Assembly: GCF_004027225.2 (NCBI RefSeq)
Contig: NC_044283.2
Span: 31,270,707 to 31,334,706 of the forward strand
From: Strigops habroptila
Taxonomy: Eukaryota > Chordata > Aves > Psittaciformes > Psittacidae
Length of the DNA stretch: 64,000 nucleotides
Direction of reading: 5' to 3'
The first letter of the stretch is position 1, and each line of letters begins with the position of its first letter. This document shows positions 23,401 through 34,300 of this stretch, one piece after another. The notes under the pieces are model-generated. The model had not been told where the DNA came from. It did not search any database and saw nothing but the letters and a program-made list of their open reading frames with translations. A program made the position numbers and the translations under genes.

Positions 23401-26400
23401 ATGGGCATGCTTTATGGCATGATTGTTTTGAGAGGAAACACAGCTTTCACCGGAGTTACCGTATCAAAATGCAAAACTTAATGTGCTTCTTTTTTCTTTA
23501 AGAAGAATAAACGTTTTGTTTATCAGATGAAATCTTTAATTTTCTGTAGGTCATGATCTGAGCAGTCATGTTTCTTCATATTCTGCTCCTAATCTCCCAG
23601 GCTTAAAGGCAGCTTCTGTTGCACAACTACACAACAGAAATCATGCAACTTAAAGACTTGTATTAAATACACAAAAGTGGTCTGAGACATTACAGCTTTA
23701 TCAGTACAACTGTGGTTCTTGTGGCTGACAATGATACTACATTTAGATGCAGCTGCAGTTGTGAATTTTAAAAAATCATTCATGTTGTTTAGAAGTAATT
23801 ATGTGTGAGTTTCCCAAGCTGTTAAATACCATAAATAAGAGCTAATGTACATCACAGATGCATTTCTCGGGACTTTTAGACATAAACAATTTAAATTTAT
23901 GCAGTCATAAATTTTTGAGAAGTGGGTTTCTGTAAAGTGTGTATATTTGGCTGTTCTACAAGAATATAGTTTAATGGAATATATGTTGTAGATATACTTA
24001 CTATGTTGGAAGTAACTGAGAACAGAAAATGCAAAGTTTATGGTCATTTAAAAATTCAGTCTTATGTCTTGTATGTTATCTGGTAATTATAATTCAAATG
24101 GTAAGAAATGTGCTGTAAGCAGTTGCTTGCTCATATTGTTTGTTCTTTTTCTTTTTAGCCTTTTCAACAAACCAGCTGGAATGCCTCCTTATGCTCCTCA
24201 GGGGTTTCCATTTCTTCCTCCATACCCACCTCAAGAAACAAGTAGAACAATAGCAGCTGTACCCGTTGCTGAATCAGTTTCTTCAAGCTACACTGCAGAC
24301 AAGCCTGCTGCTCCCTCTTACGGCTTGATTGCTGATCTGCCACTACCTGTTCCAAGAGCAGAAGCAGTGCTTCAGGTCTGTGTGCAGAGTTTTGCTGCTT
24401 AAGGTATCAGACACTGGGTACAAGTTCTCTCAAGGGCACACAGAGCTTTGCTGCAGAACTCAAGGGAACAGTCTGAGTGACTGCACTTGATTGTTTTGCT
24501 TGTGCTAGGAAAACAAAACTATCATTCTGGCTTTGATAAAAAGTTTTTAGAACAAACTTGAAGTCAGAATAAGAAGTTTGTCTTTCTGAGTTTCACTTAA
24601 ACTAATGTTATGCCAAGTATCTTTCAATCTAATTTTTTTTTTTTTTGGACCTGCACTCCCCCATACTGCAGCTGTGACTGTTTAACCAGACACAGAAAAT
24701 GAGGTCCTGTTCTCTAGATGGGATTTCCTGCCCAGAACCTGAACAATGTGCAGTCTCAAGCTTTTAGGTGTAGAGTTTTCAAGCTTAAAATAGCTTCTCT
24801 TCACAGATCGTGTATGTGTGTACTCATAAAGTCCCCCTCACCGATGCACCCTGGTAGGACTTTTTTTGGATGTCCTCCAAAAACATTTTATCTAAATGTT
24901 TAGCCTTTTATCAAATCTTGTCTTTAGAAAAAAAAAAGCTTTTTAATCTTGGAAGACACTTTCTTGGCTTTGTATAATTTAAAATTTCTACATTCTGTTA
25001 AGACAGACTTTTTTCCTTTGTCTAAAAACTTTATTCCCCAAGGGATTATGGATTTAAAAACCACGTGAAAGAGGTCAAAATGTCAATCTCTTTATCTGTT
25101 CTCACTTCCCTGAGTTACACCCCTCCTATATGTTTCCTGGGTCATCCAACTGTTGTCAAATGGAGAACATAGCAAGACAGAATTATTTTCCTCCAAAATT
25201 GGCTCCTCTTTTATGACACACCACCCCAAACATCCACAAGTATTTTGTTGCCATGGTTTAGTTAAGTGTCTTCTGTTCAGAGACTAGTGCTACTGCTTCT
25301 TACTGCTTTCCCTATTTTTCTTATTGCTGGCAAATATGCATCTCAGTTTTGGATTAATCAGGTTAAATATCAAGAAATTGCTCTTCAAAAATCTGCTAAA
25401 TATTTCTAAACTTCCATTTAGGTTGGCCAGAATGGATTTACTTACAAGATGCCTGATGTTCCTGATACCTTTCCAGAACTCTCAGAACTAAGGTAATTTT
25501 TCCAAAGGTAGCAAAACTTTCCGTAGTCATTAAAAGGCAATTACAGCTACTCTGTATCTGACAAAAGTCTGCAAACATCACTGAAAGGTTTTTGTGGAAA
25601 TTATAAATACAACTGCCACTTACCAAAATTGTAGAGTCAGAAAGTAAGCCAGCCTTGTATTCAGATGCGCTGCTTTTTTAGGTTTTTTTCAGCAGGAACA
25701 ATACTTCATGATTCAACACTGGGAAAAGGAGCATTTATTTTTACTTTTCTTAACTATCAGTGTTCTGCTGTCTTCTGGGGTCTTGCCAGGGATGTAATTT
25801 CTACTAAGACAATAAGTGTAACTTGAAGGAGGAAAAGGGACAGGGAAATGGACTTGAGACTGGTTCACAAATTGCATTCTCTTAAATTCAAAAGGACTGT
25901 AGCACAGGGTAAACAACAGACTACTTTGTGAGCAGCTCAGCATGTGCAGGGTGGGTGGGTTAGGTAAATGTGCCAGTCTCCCAGTGCACATCACTTCCAC
26001 ATACTACACAAATATTTTCATCGAAAGTGTGTCTTGTCACAATTCAAAAAAATTGTGTTAGTTATAGTTCCCAGCACTTTGCTCAGATTTAAGGAGACAG
26101 TTCTCTGTGTCAGTTATCTGGGATTGAATAGATTACAAATTAGCTATTAATTCTGAAGGGGTCTTAGGAGGTTGGTTTCTTTCTCATCTTGTGGTGGCAT
26201 CATAGTTTAGTGATTAAAAACTCTGCTTTCAAAAGGGAAAAGACCTTCGGCAAGGGCTTCAGTTTGGGTTTTTGTGTGTTTGGTTGGGTTTTTTTTCTTT
26301 TGTTTCACACATTCCTAAGAGCCTGTTTAATTTAGCTAAATCAGCTGTAAGTTCTAGCAGCGTCTCTTTATTGTGTAGCAGCAAGTTAGGGGTTTTGAGG

Positions 26401-29400
26401 GGAAGCGTGATTTGTTCGTTAAAACATTATAATCAAGCTTGATCCTTTCAAGAAAACTGGATTAAAATTCCATGATTCTTCTGGTGGTAGCTGAGTTAAA
26501 TCACAAACAATATTGCATCTGTTCTGAGTAGCTCAATTGTGTATAGGTGGCAAGATTTTGGTTGCTGAGGGGCTGCATGGGTGGAATGTGTGAGAAAGGG
26601 CCAGGGGCACAGCCAGCTTGGCAGTAGACCTACTGCAGGACAGCCAGGTCCAACAGTGAAGCGTATGGTGCCTCTATGATTCTATATTTGAAAAAGGGCA
26701 AATGCTGTAGAGGCAGTGAGGACTGGGGGGGGGGGTAGAGCAGTGTGAGAATCTTCTGAACGTGCAAGTCAGAGGACAAGTGGGAGGAGGTGCTCCAAGT
26801 GCCAGAGCAGATACTCATCTGCAGCTCATGGAAGTTTTGGAAAAGACCAGAGTAGAACAGGTATTTCCCTGTAACCCATGGAGAGAGCTAAGCTGGAGCA
26901 AAATGCATGCTGCAGTCCATGGAGAACTCCACACTGGAGCAGGCAGATATGCCCTGAAGGAAACTGCAGCTACAAAAAGCTCACACTAGAGCAGGTTCTC
27001 CTGCCAAAAACTGCAGCCTGTGGAGAGGGCCCCATGCTGGAGCAGGAGAAAAGCATGAGAAGGAAAGAGCTGCAGAGACAAACTGTCACAGACTGCAGCA
27101 CTTGCAATTCTCCCCCAAAGCCCTGCTTGCGCTGCTTGGGGCAGAGGGAGGTAGAGGAGTTGGGAATGAAGGAGTGAAGTTGAGCCTGGGGAAAAAGGGA
27201 AAAAATTTTTGTCTTTTTTTTTTTCTCACCATCCAACTCTTGCCGTAATTAAAATCAAATTTTTCTCAAGTTGAGTGTGCTTTGTCTGTGATTGTAATTG
27301 TTAAGTGATCTCACTGTATCTTGACCCACAAGCTTTTCCTCTATATCTTGTTGAGGAGGGGGACTGAGAGAGCTGGGTGTCTGGTAGCTGGCTAAGGGCA
27401 ATCCACTATAGTAGCGTTAAAAAAATCACTTTATGAGAAGGAAGACCTGAAATAGGAGGTACCTTTTAACACACTGCTGCTTAAGCGCACTGCTGCAGAT
27501 GATAGAGCCCACAGTCCAGGAGAAAGGGGAAAAGTAAGTTGTGGTCAAGTGTTGTGTATCTGAGAAACCCCAGTAAATGCCTACGTTTTGACTTTTGGCA
27601 GAAATGAGTAACTCTACACATAACATTTGCTGTTAGTTTTAAATCTGCTTGCTTTCTGCTTGAATATAGTATATCGCAGCTGACTAATATGAACGAGCAA
27701 GAGGAAGTGTTACTGGAACAGTTTGTGACTCTACCACAACTGAAGCAAGTCATTACTGATAGAGATGAGTTGGTGAAAAGCATTGAAGAGCTGGCAAGTA
27801 AGATGTCAAAACATGAGCATCTGTGACTGTTCTGTGAACAGAATCCTTTTTAAAAAAAAAAGTATTAATAGTTTCTTTATTTCACAGAAAAAAACTTGTT
27901 GCTGGAGCCAAGTCTTGAGGCTAAAAGACAGATGGTGTTGGATAAAGTAAGTGAACAATAAAAGCTTATTCAGAAATACTAGTTGAAATATTCTGCTTTT
28001 TTCAGGGGAGAAACATTCTTTTTCTTCTTCTTTACAGTATGAGCAACTCACACAGATGAAAGCAGCCTTTGAAAAAAAGATGCAAAGACAGCATGAGCTT
28101 AGTGAGGTATAATTTCTCTTACTATATTATCCTTTAAGAATACTTCAATAAAACTGAAATTTTGGTTTGTATCTTCAACCATAAAGAATATTCTTCTGGT
28201 TAAACTCTAATTTTGTATGAAATAGATTTACATCAAGTATGAAATAAAATGGGATTAAGTATAAAACAGTGTTACGATTGCACTGGTTTTTTGGTTGGTT
28301 TTTTTTAATGCTGCAGTAGAAGCAAAGTTGGAAGAAGGGAATGTGATGAGCATTTAGAGCTGTTCTTACGTACAATCCTGGGTTAAACCAGTTTTAAGAA
28401 TAGAATGATTTTTAAAGAAGGCTTGTTTAATTCATGGTACCCATTTAACACATTTAACATAACGAGTCTCTAAAACTGTACCAGATGAAAATGATTAAAA
28501 CCATTGCTTTAGAAACTTAAATTCTGTGATTCACTGGGTATGCTTACTTTGGGCATCATGTTCTATGTACTGTCAAACTTTACACATTCTAAAGCACAAA
28601 TAGGGTAAAGTCAATACTCCAGAAAGCAATTTGGGAGAGGAGAATAATTTCTTAGTATGTTTACCAGGTTATGCATTAGAAGGTGTAACTTTTCACAAAC
28701 CAGTTTCTGCACTGACATCTTCATTATTTGCAAGACTTGTCACCTAAGAATACAAGTCTATCAAAATAGCATGCACAGTACCTGAATTTCAGAATGGCCC
28801 GAAAGTAACAAAATACAAAATAACAAGTAAAAACAACATGACAGCAAACTGAATGATTTCGTAAGTGATCTAAATGAAATAAATGTTTCCTCACTTGAAA
28901 ACCAGAATCATCTGACTCCTGATGCCTCCTTTCCGTGTGATATAAGTTGTCTTTAAAGTGGACGGAGGTAGCCGGCATTGAGAAACTTTCTATTTCTGCA
29001 AGAAACAACTCAAGAACAGGACCTAATACCCCACTGTTATATAACCCTTTATTTTTTCCTAAGAATTGCTGATTCAATTTAACTATGGTTAGGAGGCTGA
29101 GAGTTGGGGAGTTGCAGCTGGATTTTTGTGCTGTTTATCCATATATGCTATATGTTCACGTACCAATGTTCACTGTGTACTACCTGGTATCTCTTATTAA
29201 CTCTTCTTCAAAGTTCCAGACAAGTCTTTTTACTTGTACTGTGGGTGAATTTTACTCTTTTTTTTTTATTAGAGCAAATTGTCCTTATTTTGCAGAAGAT
29301 TAATTTAACAGGAAATTTCTTTTTACATTGCAGCTTTACAGTACACAAATGAAATATCTTTCATGGGGTAGATGAAAAGTAGTCCAAGCATCTAAAATCT

Positions 29401-31030
29401 ATAAATATCTTAATTTTGCAGTTCTGGCTCTGTATGTACTCCTGCTGAAGACATGAATCATGTTCTTATTAACTACCCAAAGGTATTAGAGGAAAAATAA
29501 TGAAATTATATGCAGTAAACAGAAATAAAGTTAATAAGGTTTGAAGTTTATAAGAACGGAAGAATGAGTATACTGGTTTAGATTAGCAGCCCATGTACTT
29601 CTTGAGTAGGTGCTTTGTCCTTTTCCATCTTCTTCTCCACAGTCATTTCAAGGGTGTTTAAAAGCTTAACAGGGTGTGCTTTTTTACCTTTTAATGCTTC
29701 TTAGGCTCACTACTGAGTCTCAGAAGTAGACCCTCTTTATTGAAGACACTTGAAACACCGGTTCTACTCAGAAACCATGCACTTAAGAACCTATCAGATT
29801 TCCAAGTTTGGATGGTTTCTACCCTGGAGGGTAAAAGTTGAAAAGCTTCATATTTGTGAGAGTGATTGTGAATCAAGACCTAAACTGGCAACACCCTTCT
29901 CACATTGAATCCTCTACAGTTTAATAAGCTATTGTGTTTCCTGGAGGTGAAGCTTCATCTGGTCACTTAGGCTTTTATATAATAATAATAATGCTCTATT
30001 TGCATATTCCATATTTATAGAGTCATTTATTGTTCTTCTTGGAAATGTAGGTTTCGATGGACAGTTTAATATTACATAGAAGTTTTTATTTTCTTAGAGT
30101 TGCAGTCCAAGTGCTCTGCAAGCCAGACTTAAAGTAGCTGCTCATGAAGCTGAAGAGGAATCTGACACTATTGCAGAAGACTTCTTGGAAGGCAAAACAG
30201 AAATAGATGACTTCCTTAGCAGTTTCATGGAAAAGAGAACGGTATGTAATATACATATCATTCTAATCTGAGACATACAGAACAGAGTGAATAAATTAGG
30301 GGTTGAGCAGTCTTGTGATACAGAACAGTGTTTTAGTAAGCTCCAAGAGAAGAAAAATATATCCCTAAGTGGCTTCAGTCTACTTAGAATATAATGTGCA
30401 TTCTGAAGGCTCATATGTTTAAGGTGGGAGTGCAAAGATCTGCTGCATTAGACCTTGGTCATGTGGTGTTGCAGATATTTTTGTGCCACTTTTTTTTATC
30501 TACTGTATAAGGAAGATAGCCACATCGACAGTTTTCAAATTGGAGAGTCGACGTAGAATGACACATTAAGCATCCTTAATGTTTAATTTATTAAACATCT
30601 TGAACTAATTATTCTGTTGTTGGCTATCCCCAGATAAGTAACTGAGGTTCAAAACCTACTGTTCTTGCTTATGCTGTGACAAGAGCTACTTACTGGATAG
30701 CATACCTTTCTTTAAAGACACCTAATAAATGCATTTCATATCATAGAAAAGAATTCTCTTGTAAGCAGTCGTGGACAGAATAATGTTACCAATACAGACA
30801 GTTGAGCCTGAAGCTTAGAAGGGAGGTGGTTCACAGGACTTTCCTTTTTTAAGGAGCCTGCAAAGTAGCTAAATCACTAAAGACAAACTGTAGCGTGCCT
30901 TATAAAAAATTCCTTTCAGAATTTACTCTTCCTGTGCCTTGTTTTGTAGCTCTGCCACTGTAGACGAGCCAAAGAGGAAAAACTTCAACAGGCAATAGCA
31001 ATGCACAGCCAATTTCATGCTCCGCTATAG
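17302..31030 (+). CDS. VPS37A: VPS37A, ESCRT-I subunit (complete)
   Basis: VPS37A is a subunit of ESCRT-I, with TSG101, VPS28 and MVB12/UBAP1; it sorts ubiquitinated receptors into multivesicular bodies. The CDS joins 17302-17429, 21181-21255, 22092-22206, 23153-23253, 24159-24375, 25422-25492, 27670-27797, 27888-27946, 28038-28106, 30098-30241 and 30950-31030, 1188 bp in all. It encodes 395 residues, close to the 397 I recall for human. Residues about 25-140 form the UEV-like N-terminal domain, about 141-212 a Pro/Ser-rich linker (PFLPPYPPQE), and about 225-380 the coiled, charged Mod(r)/VPS37 domain that assembles with ESCRT-I. The start is chosen because MNWLFPL matches the family N-terminus and opens the frame in the CpG island. 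All phases agree and no frameshift is seen. Confidence 0.97.
17430..21180 (+). other. VPS37A: VPS37A intron 1
   Basis: The first 400 bp belong to the CpG island; the rest is AT-rich. A 119-codon frame at 18392-18751 has no recognisable domain. I see no repeat family or RNA gene. Confidence 0.7.
21181..21255 (+). CDS. VPS37A: VPS37A coding exon 2 (residues 43-68)
   Basis: The acceptor TTTGACAG ends at 21180 and the donor is GTAAGT from 21256. It encodes IAEIQKDVEYRLPFTVNN and on to TININ, the first strands of the UEV-like domain. The exon is 75 bp. Confidence 0.96.
22092..22206 (+). CDS. VPS37A: VPS37A coding exon 3 (residues 68-106)
   Basis: The acceptor TTTGCAG ends at 22091 and the donor is GTATGT from 22207. 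It encodes LLPPQFPQEKPVISVFPPV through YVTGPLISN, the central UEV-like fold. The exon is 115 bp. Confidence 0.96.
23153..23253 (+). CDS. VPS37A: VPS37A coding exon 4 (residues 107-140)
   Basis: The acceptor TTACCAG ends at 23152 and the donor is GTAAGT from 23254. It encodes FTMHSDLGKIIQSLLDEFW and onward to the NPPVLAP segment, the C-terminal helices of the UEV-like domain. Y140 is split. Confidence 0.96.
24159..24375 (+). CDS. VPS37A: VPS37A coding exon 5 (residues 140-212)
   Basis: The acceptor TTTTTAG ends at 24158. The donor GTCTGT is weaker than consensus. It encodes the Pro/Ser-rich linker with GFPFLPPYPPQE, the least conserved part of the protein. The exon is 217 bp. Confidence 0.95.
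25422..25492 (+). CDS. VPS37A: VPS37A coding exon 6 (residues 213-236)
   Basis: The acceptor CCATTTAG ends at 25421 and the donor is GTAATT from 25493. It encodes VGQNGFTYKMPDVPDTFPEL with S236 split, leading into the Mod(r) domain. Confidence 0.95.
26725..26735 (+). repeat. Poly-G homopolymer inside the LTR
   Basis: A run of about 11 G follows GAGGACT within the LTR-like element. Confidence 0.75.
26860..27055 (+). repeat. Internal tandem units within the LTR
   Basis: About four diverged units of roughly 40-55 bp share the pattern C(C)ATGGAGA ... CTGGAGCAG ... CTGCAG. Unit starts are near 26877, 26915, 26960 and 27010. They are part of the LTR rather than a separate minisatellite. Confidence 0.65.
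27670..27797 (+). CDS. VPS37A: VPS37A coding exon 7 (residues 236-279)
   Basis: The acceptor is GAATATAG and the donor GTAAGA from 27798. It encodes ISQLTNMNEQEEVLLEQF through VKSIEELA, the first helices of the Mod(r) domain. It begins about 260 bp after an LTR in the preceding intron. Confidence 0.95.
27888..27946 (+). CDS. VPS37A: VPS37A coding exon 8 (residues 279-298)
   Basis: The acceptor TTCACAG ends at 27887 and the donor is GTAAGT from 27947. It encodes KNLLLEPSLEAKRQMVLDK. At 59 bp it is the shortest coding exon of the gene and follows a 90-bp intron. Confidence 0.95.
28038..28106 (+). CDS. VPS37A: VPS37A coding exon 9 (residues 299-321)
   Basis: The acceptor TTTACAG ends at 28037 and the donor is GTATAA from 28107. 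It encodes YEQLTQMKAAFEKKMQRQHE and LSE, a coiled-coil stretch of Mod(r). The 69 bp are in frame at both ends. Confidence 0.95.
28107..30097 (+). other. VPS37A: VPS37A intron 9
   Basis: This 2-kb AT-rich intron carries no repeat family I recognise. It contains a splice-competent 61-bp pseudo-exon at 29422-29482, discussed in the findings. Confidence 0.65.
30098..30241 (+). CDS. VPS37A: VPS37A coding exon 10 (residues 322-369)
   Basis: The acceptor TTCTTAG ends at 30097 and the donor is GTATGT from 30242. It encodes SCSPSALQARLKVAAHEAEE through DDFLSSFMEKRT. The 144 bp are in frame at both ends. Confidence 0.96.
30242..30949 (+). other. VPS37A: VPS37A intron 10
   Basis: This 708-bp intron is AT-rich, and I see no gene or repeat in it. 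Confidence 0.65.
30950..31030 (+). CDS. VPS37A: VPS37A last coding exon (residues 370-395, stop)
   Basis: The acceptor TTTTGTAG ends at 30949. It encodes LCHCRRAKEEKLQQAIAMHS then QFHAPL, with a TAG stop at 31028-31030. The stop is directly followed by GTAAAC, a possible donor to a non-coding last exon. Confidence 0.95.
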   Translation, partial: LCHCRRAKEEKLQQAIAMHSQFHAPL

Positions 31031-31266
31031 GTAAACTGCTGCTGTAATATTTGTGGTAAACTACTACTTTTATTTTTTCCAATTTCTCATTGTCACACAC
31101 TTACAAATTGCTAATTGCAAATAGAGCAAACATTTATTACAATGCTTGGAGTTCTAATAATGCTTTCTATAGAAATCAAGTATGTCCTATATCTGTTGTT
31201 ATTTGTATTTAAAACATAACTTCTGGAGGAGTTAAAATATCTAATTATGGAAATTTGTCTTTACAG

Positions 31267-31335
31267 ACTTCCTGCAAGCTACACCTGCCAAGAGAATGAG
31301 TGAAAAACCCAATAAAGCACACTTTTTAATAACTA
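31267..31335 (+). other. VPS37A: Possible VPS37A non-coding last exon with poly(A) signal
   Basis: A TTTACAG acceptor ends at 31266, and an AATAAA signal lies at 31311-31316. Together with the donor that abuts the stop codon, this suggests a short UTR-only terminal exon. Unspliced read-through to the same signal, or use of later signals such as the one near 32164, is equally compatible with the sequence. The 3' end is approximate. Confidence 0.5.
31311..31316 (+). terminator. VPS37A: VPS37A poly(A) signal AATAAA
   Basis: This is the first canonical hexamer after the VPS37A stop codon, 281 bp downstream. Whether it is the main cleavage site cannot be told from sequence alone. Confidence 0.6.
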
Positions 31336-34300
31336 TTATTTGCAAATAAGCATTTCATCTTGTATGGTTGTATTTATAGAAGAGATTGTATACAGAGTTG
31401 GGATGGGTTTTGTACAAATTAGAATGTCTCTTTATATTCTCATTGTACTCAAGAATCCTTCTATTGCAATCTTTGCACTAATTTCTTGTATTTATTGTTG
31501 ATAGTTCTTAATTATATTTAAGTTCCTGCTGCTATACTTCATTCTTCAGAGATTAAATATCTAAACATGTAATTTTGACTAGCTTTTTACATTTTTATAA
31601 AAACATAATTCATATCTTTTGTATTTTGGACTTTAAACATTAGAATTGGCTTGATCTGTGGAAACATTTGAGATAAGTAATGACAGGACTTTGAAAACTG
31701 AAGAAGTTCAAAATTTGAGATTGTCAGTGGATCCAAAAGCTGTCTTTTCTTGAAGCCAAAATGTTTAAGAACAGGTGTTTTTTTATTTTTAAGTTATATA
31801 GAAAACAGTATAGCCTGTATTGTGTTTTGGATTAAGCAAAGGATGTGTTGGAACAAATTATATTGGAATCAAAATAGAATAAATGATCTCTGCGTAGATT
31901 TGGTATGTTGCTCGGTAGCACTGATGCACTTGATTTCAGGAGTGGCTTGGTACCTACCACTGTAATTAAACACAATTTTCATTTAACAATTTCATTTTCA
32001 TATTTGTTTTTACTTAAAGGAAAAATAATCACATCACTTCCCAGTGTCTGTCTTATGCAATATGAATATATTCATCATGTGAGGAACTCAAAAGCACTTT
32101 ACAAAAACTAGTTCTGAAGTTCTTTGTGAAGTAGCAGTTATTTGTTCCTAACTTTAAGGAACAAATAAACTAATTTGGCTGGAGTTGCATAGTGTGGTAT
32201 GTTAAGGCCGGTGATTGATAGAATTTGGAAGTGAGGCTTAATTCTGACCCTTAATCACTGCATCTTGCCTCTGGTGAGCTGACTGGGTTTTAGGATGGCA
32301 GTATATCTGGTGAGAATGGATAGAACCAAGTGCAGTATTCTGTAACAGAAAAATATAGCCCCTAAATGCATGCATGTATGTTATGTCTTGCTCTTGCAAA
32401 AAGACACATTCTTAACCTTGTTGGTGCATTAGGTTTTCATGGAGACAAGTTCTGGAAGAACAGAAGAAATTGTGCAGTTCTGAAAGATAAGTAAGATAAA
32501 GCACTGGTTAAGTAACGTGGCAGGAATCCTGCTGCTTTCTTCTCAGGAAGCAGTCTGGAGATATACCTCTTGGCAAAGATACTGCCTTTGTGTAACCTAG
32601 ATGGGGTCACAGAATATCACAGATTCAAATCTCAAACTAAAGCACGTCAGTCCAAGTGGGTACTTTTCTGTGTCGCTAATATTCAGTCAGTCCTAAAATC
32701 AGTACTCTTCTAGGAGAAGAGTGAGTTAAGAAATCATGCAAGTCACTAGCCTGTGGAACAGACATCTTGCAGTCTTCAAATGGGACTTTAGTCTCAGCCC
32801 TGTACAGTACTGTGCTTGTCTGTCTTAAGCTACTGCCTTTTGGGGTGAGTAAGCTATTCACTGGTATTTGATGGGATTTTTCTTTGTAAAGATGGTCTGA
32901 ATTCTGAGATTAGATGTCCTAAGAAAATACAAGTATGGTCCAAACAAGATACTTAGGTGCCAGATAAAATCAACAGCTTTTAAGTGCCATGGTTAAGCAA
33001 TAATTTTAGAGTATCTTCTTCCAAAACCCACTTCTACTGGCTATGTATAATACTGCTTGTGTATTGACATAGCACTTCTGCTAATGTGCTAACTAAAACC
33101 CTAATTAAAAATGAGATTGCATAGGTTTTCAAGTGGTTCTGGACTTGGGTCTCTGAGTAGCGTGGTTTCTGCAGCTGTGGTGAAGAGTTACATTTAAGTC
33201 GTCTGTTTTACCTTCTTGGCAAACTCCATCTGTTTTTGTGCTGAGTGTATAATTTTGTTTTGGATCTTTTTCTGAGTAGCTAGCTAACAATCTTAAAGAC
33301 CAGACACACAATTCTGTACAGGACTGTTTTGTTGTTACTGTTGTTTCTTCCTTGTAAGCAGAGAAAGGAACAGATAACCAAATATCATGTGCTCTTCCTG
33401 AGTTGGGCTAGTATCTTCTGTATACATTTTATAATGTCATGGAATGACAGACTTCTGTCCTTACCTGCCCCCTCCTGTTGACTGTTATGTGGTGTGTTAT
33501 GGTGCTTCACTGTGGCTGAACTTTCTAGCCGGATGACATCCAGGGGATTTGCTTCCCAAAGTAGTGTAAGTTCTCAACACTTCAACTTTTCCTCTTGTGT
33601 TACTTTTGTAAAGTTTGCGAATTTACAAATTCAGGACTTCATTGTAAAGTCCTGATGATAGTGGAGGAGAGTCTAGAAGAAAATCACATTGCTCAGTGCA
33701 CGTTCTTAGTACAGTGTTTCTTGTTCAGCGGTACAAAAGTTCAACGTCTTCTCTTTTCTCCCTTTCTATTCTATAACTCATATCATTGTTCCTATTAGGA
33801 TTTTCTCCCCTAATTTTTAGCCCCTTCTGCAGTCACAAACCCATCCTCTAGAAAAGAAGTCTCTCTATTCAGGAGTGCTGTACTGGGTTAGCTTCAGGTA
33901 TCCTGTCACATGCAGGAATGGCCAGCCTGTGCCTGACCTGTGAAGGACAAGCCAACCAGCTGCTGGTTGGTTCATTTGTTTTCTTTTCTTGTAGTCTTAC
34001 ACTGGTTGTGCCAATGGGAACGTGTTTTCTTTTAGGTAATCTGCATACCTTCACCAGAAGACTTAGAACTGGTAACATTCTGTCACAGTAGGTTTTTTGG
34101 TTTCTAGCACTCTGTTAGTTCACAGTTGAGCACATTCTTCACCTTATTTTGCCGAAAGATGGCATGTAGGTGTAAATCCAGCTTTAAACAATTCCCTAGG
34201 AAGTGTAAAAGAATGGCAGCTGCTGTTGGAGGCATATTCTAAAATCTTTGATATGTGTCAAGTGAACTCTTAAGATATCTGGAATAATAGGGTACCTACA

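Larger units (their letters stand above)
21256..25421 (+). other. VPS37A: VPS37A introns 2-5
   Basis: These four introns (21256-22091, 22207-23152, 23254-24158 and 24376-25421) are each 0.8-1.0 kb. They are AT-rich with T-rich tracts before the acceptors. I see nothing else that can be supported. Confidence 0.65.
26500..27410 (+). mobile_element. Solo LTR-like avian ERV fragment
   Basis: This GC-richer block in VPS37A intron 6 follows a repeat I recognise from many bird genomes, in order: a GCTCAATTGTGTATAGG-type opening, a GGTGCCTCTATGATTCTAT TATA-like area, several units ending CTGGAGCAG, a GAGACAAACTGTCACAGACTG stretch, and a closing part containing TTGAGTGTGCTTTGTCTGTG and TAATTGTTAAGTGATCTC. 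It has no gag, pol or env frame, so it looks like a decayed solo LTR. Family assignment (probably an ERVL-type LTR) and the exact ends are from memory and uncertain. The sense strand is inferred from the TATA-like and ATTAAA positions. Confidence 0.72.

Noticed and set aside
30640-30665. tRNA-like B-box (GGTTCAAAACC)
   Set aside because: There is no A-box at the right distance and no cloverleaf pairing, so it is not a tRNA gene.
32600-32660. Possible third CR1 trace (TCACAGAATATCACAGATTC)
   Set aside because: Only the opening resembles the CR1 terminus. The following sequence does not keep the expected order, so support is too weak.
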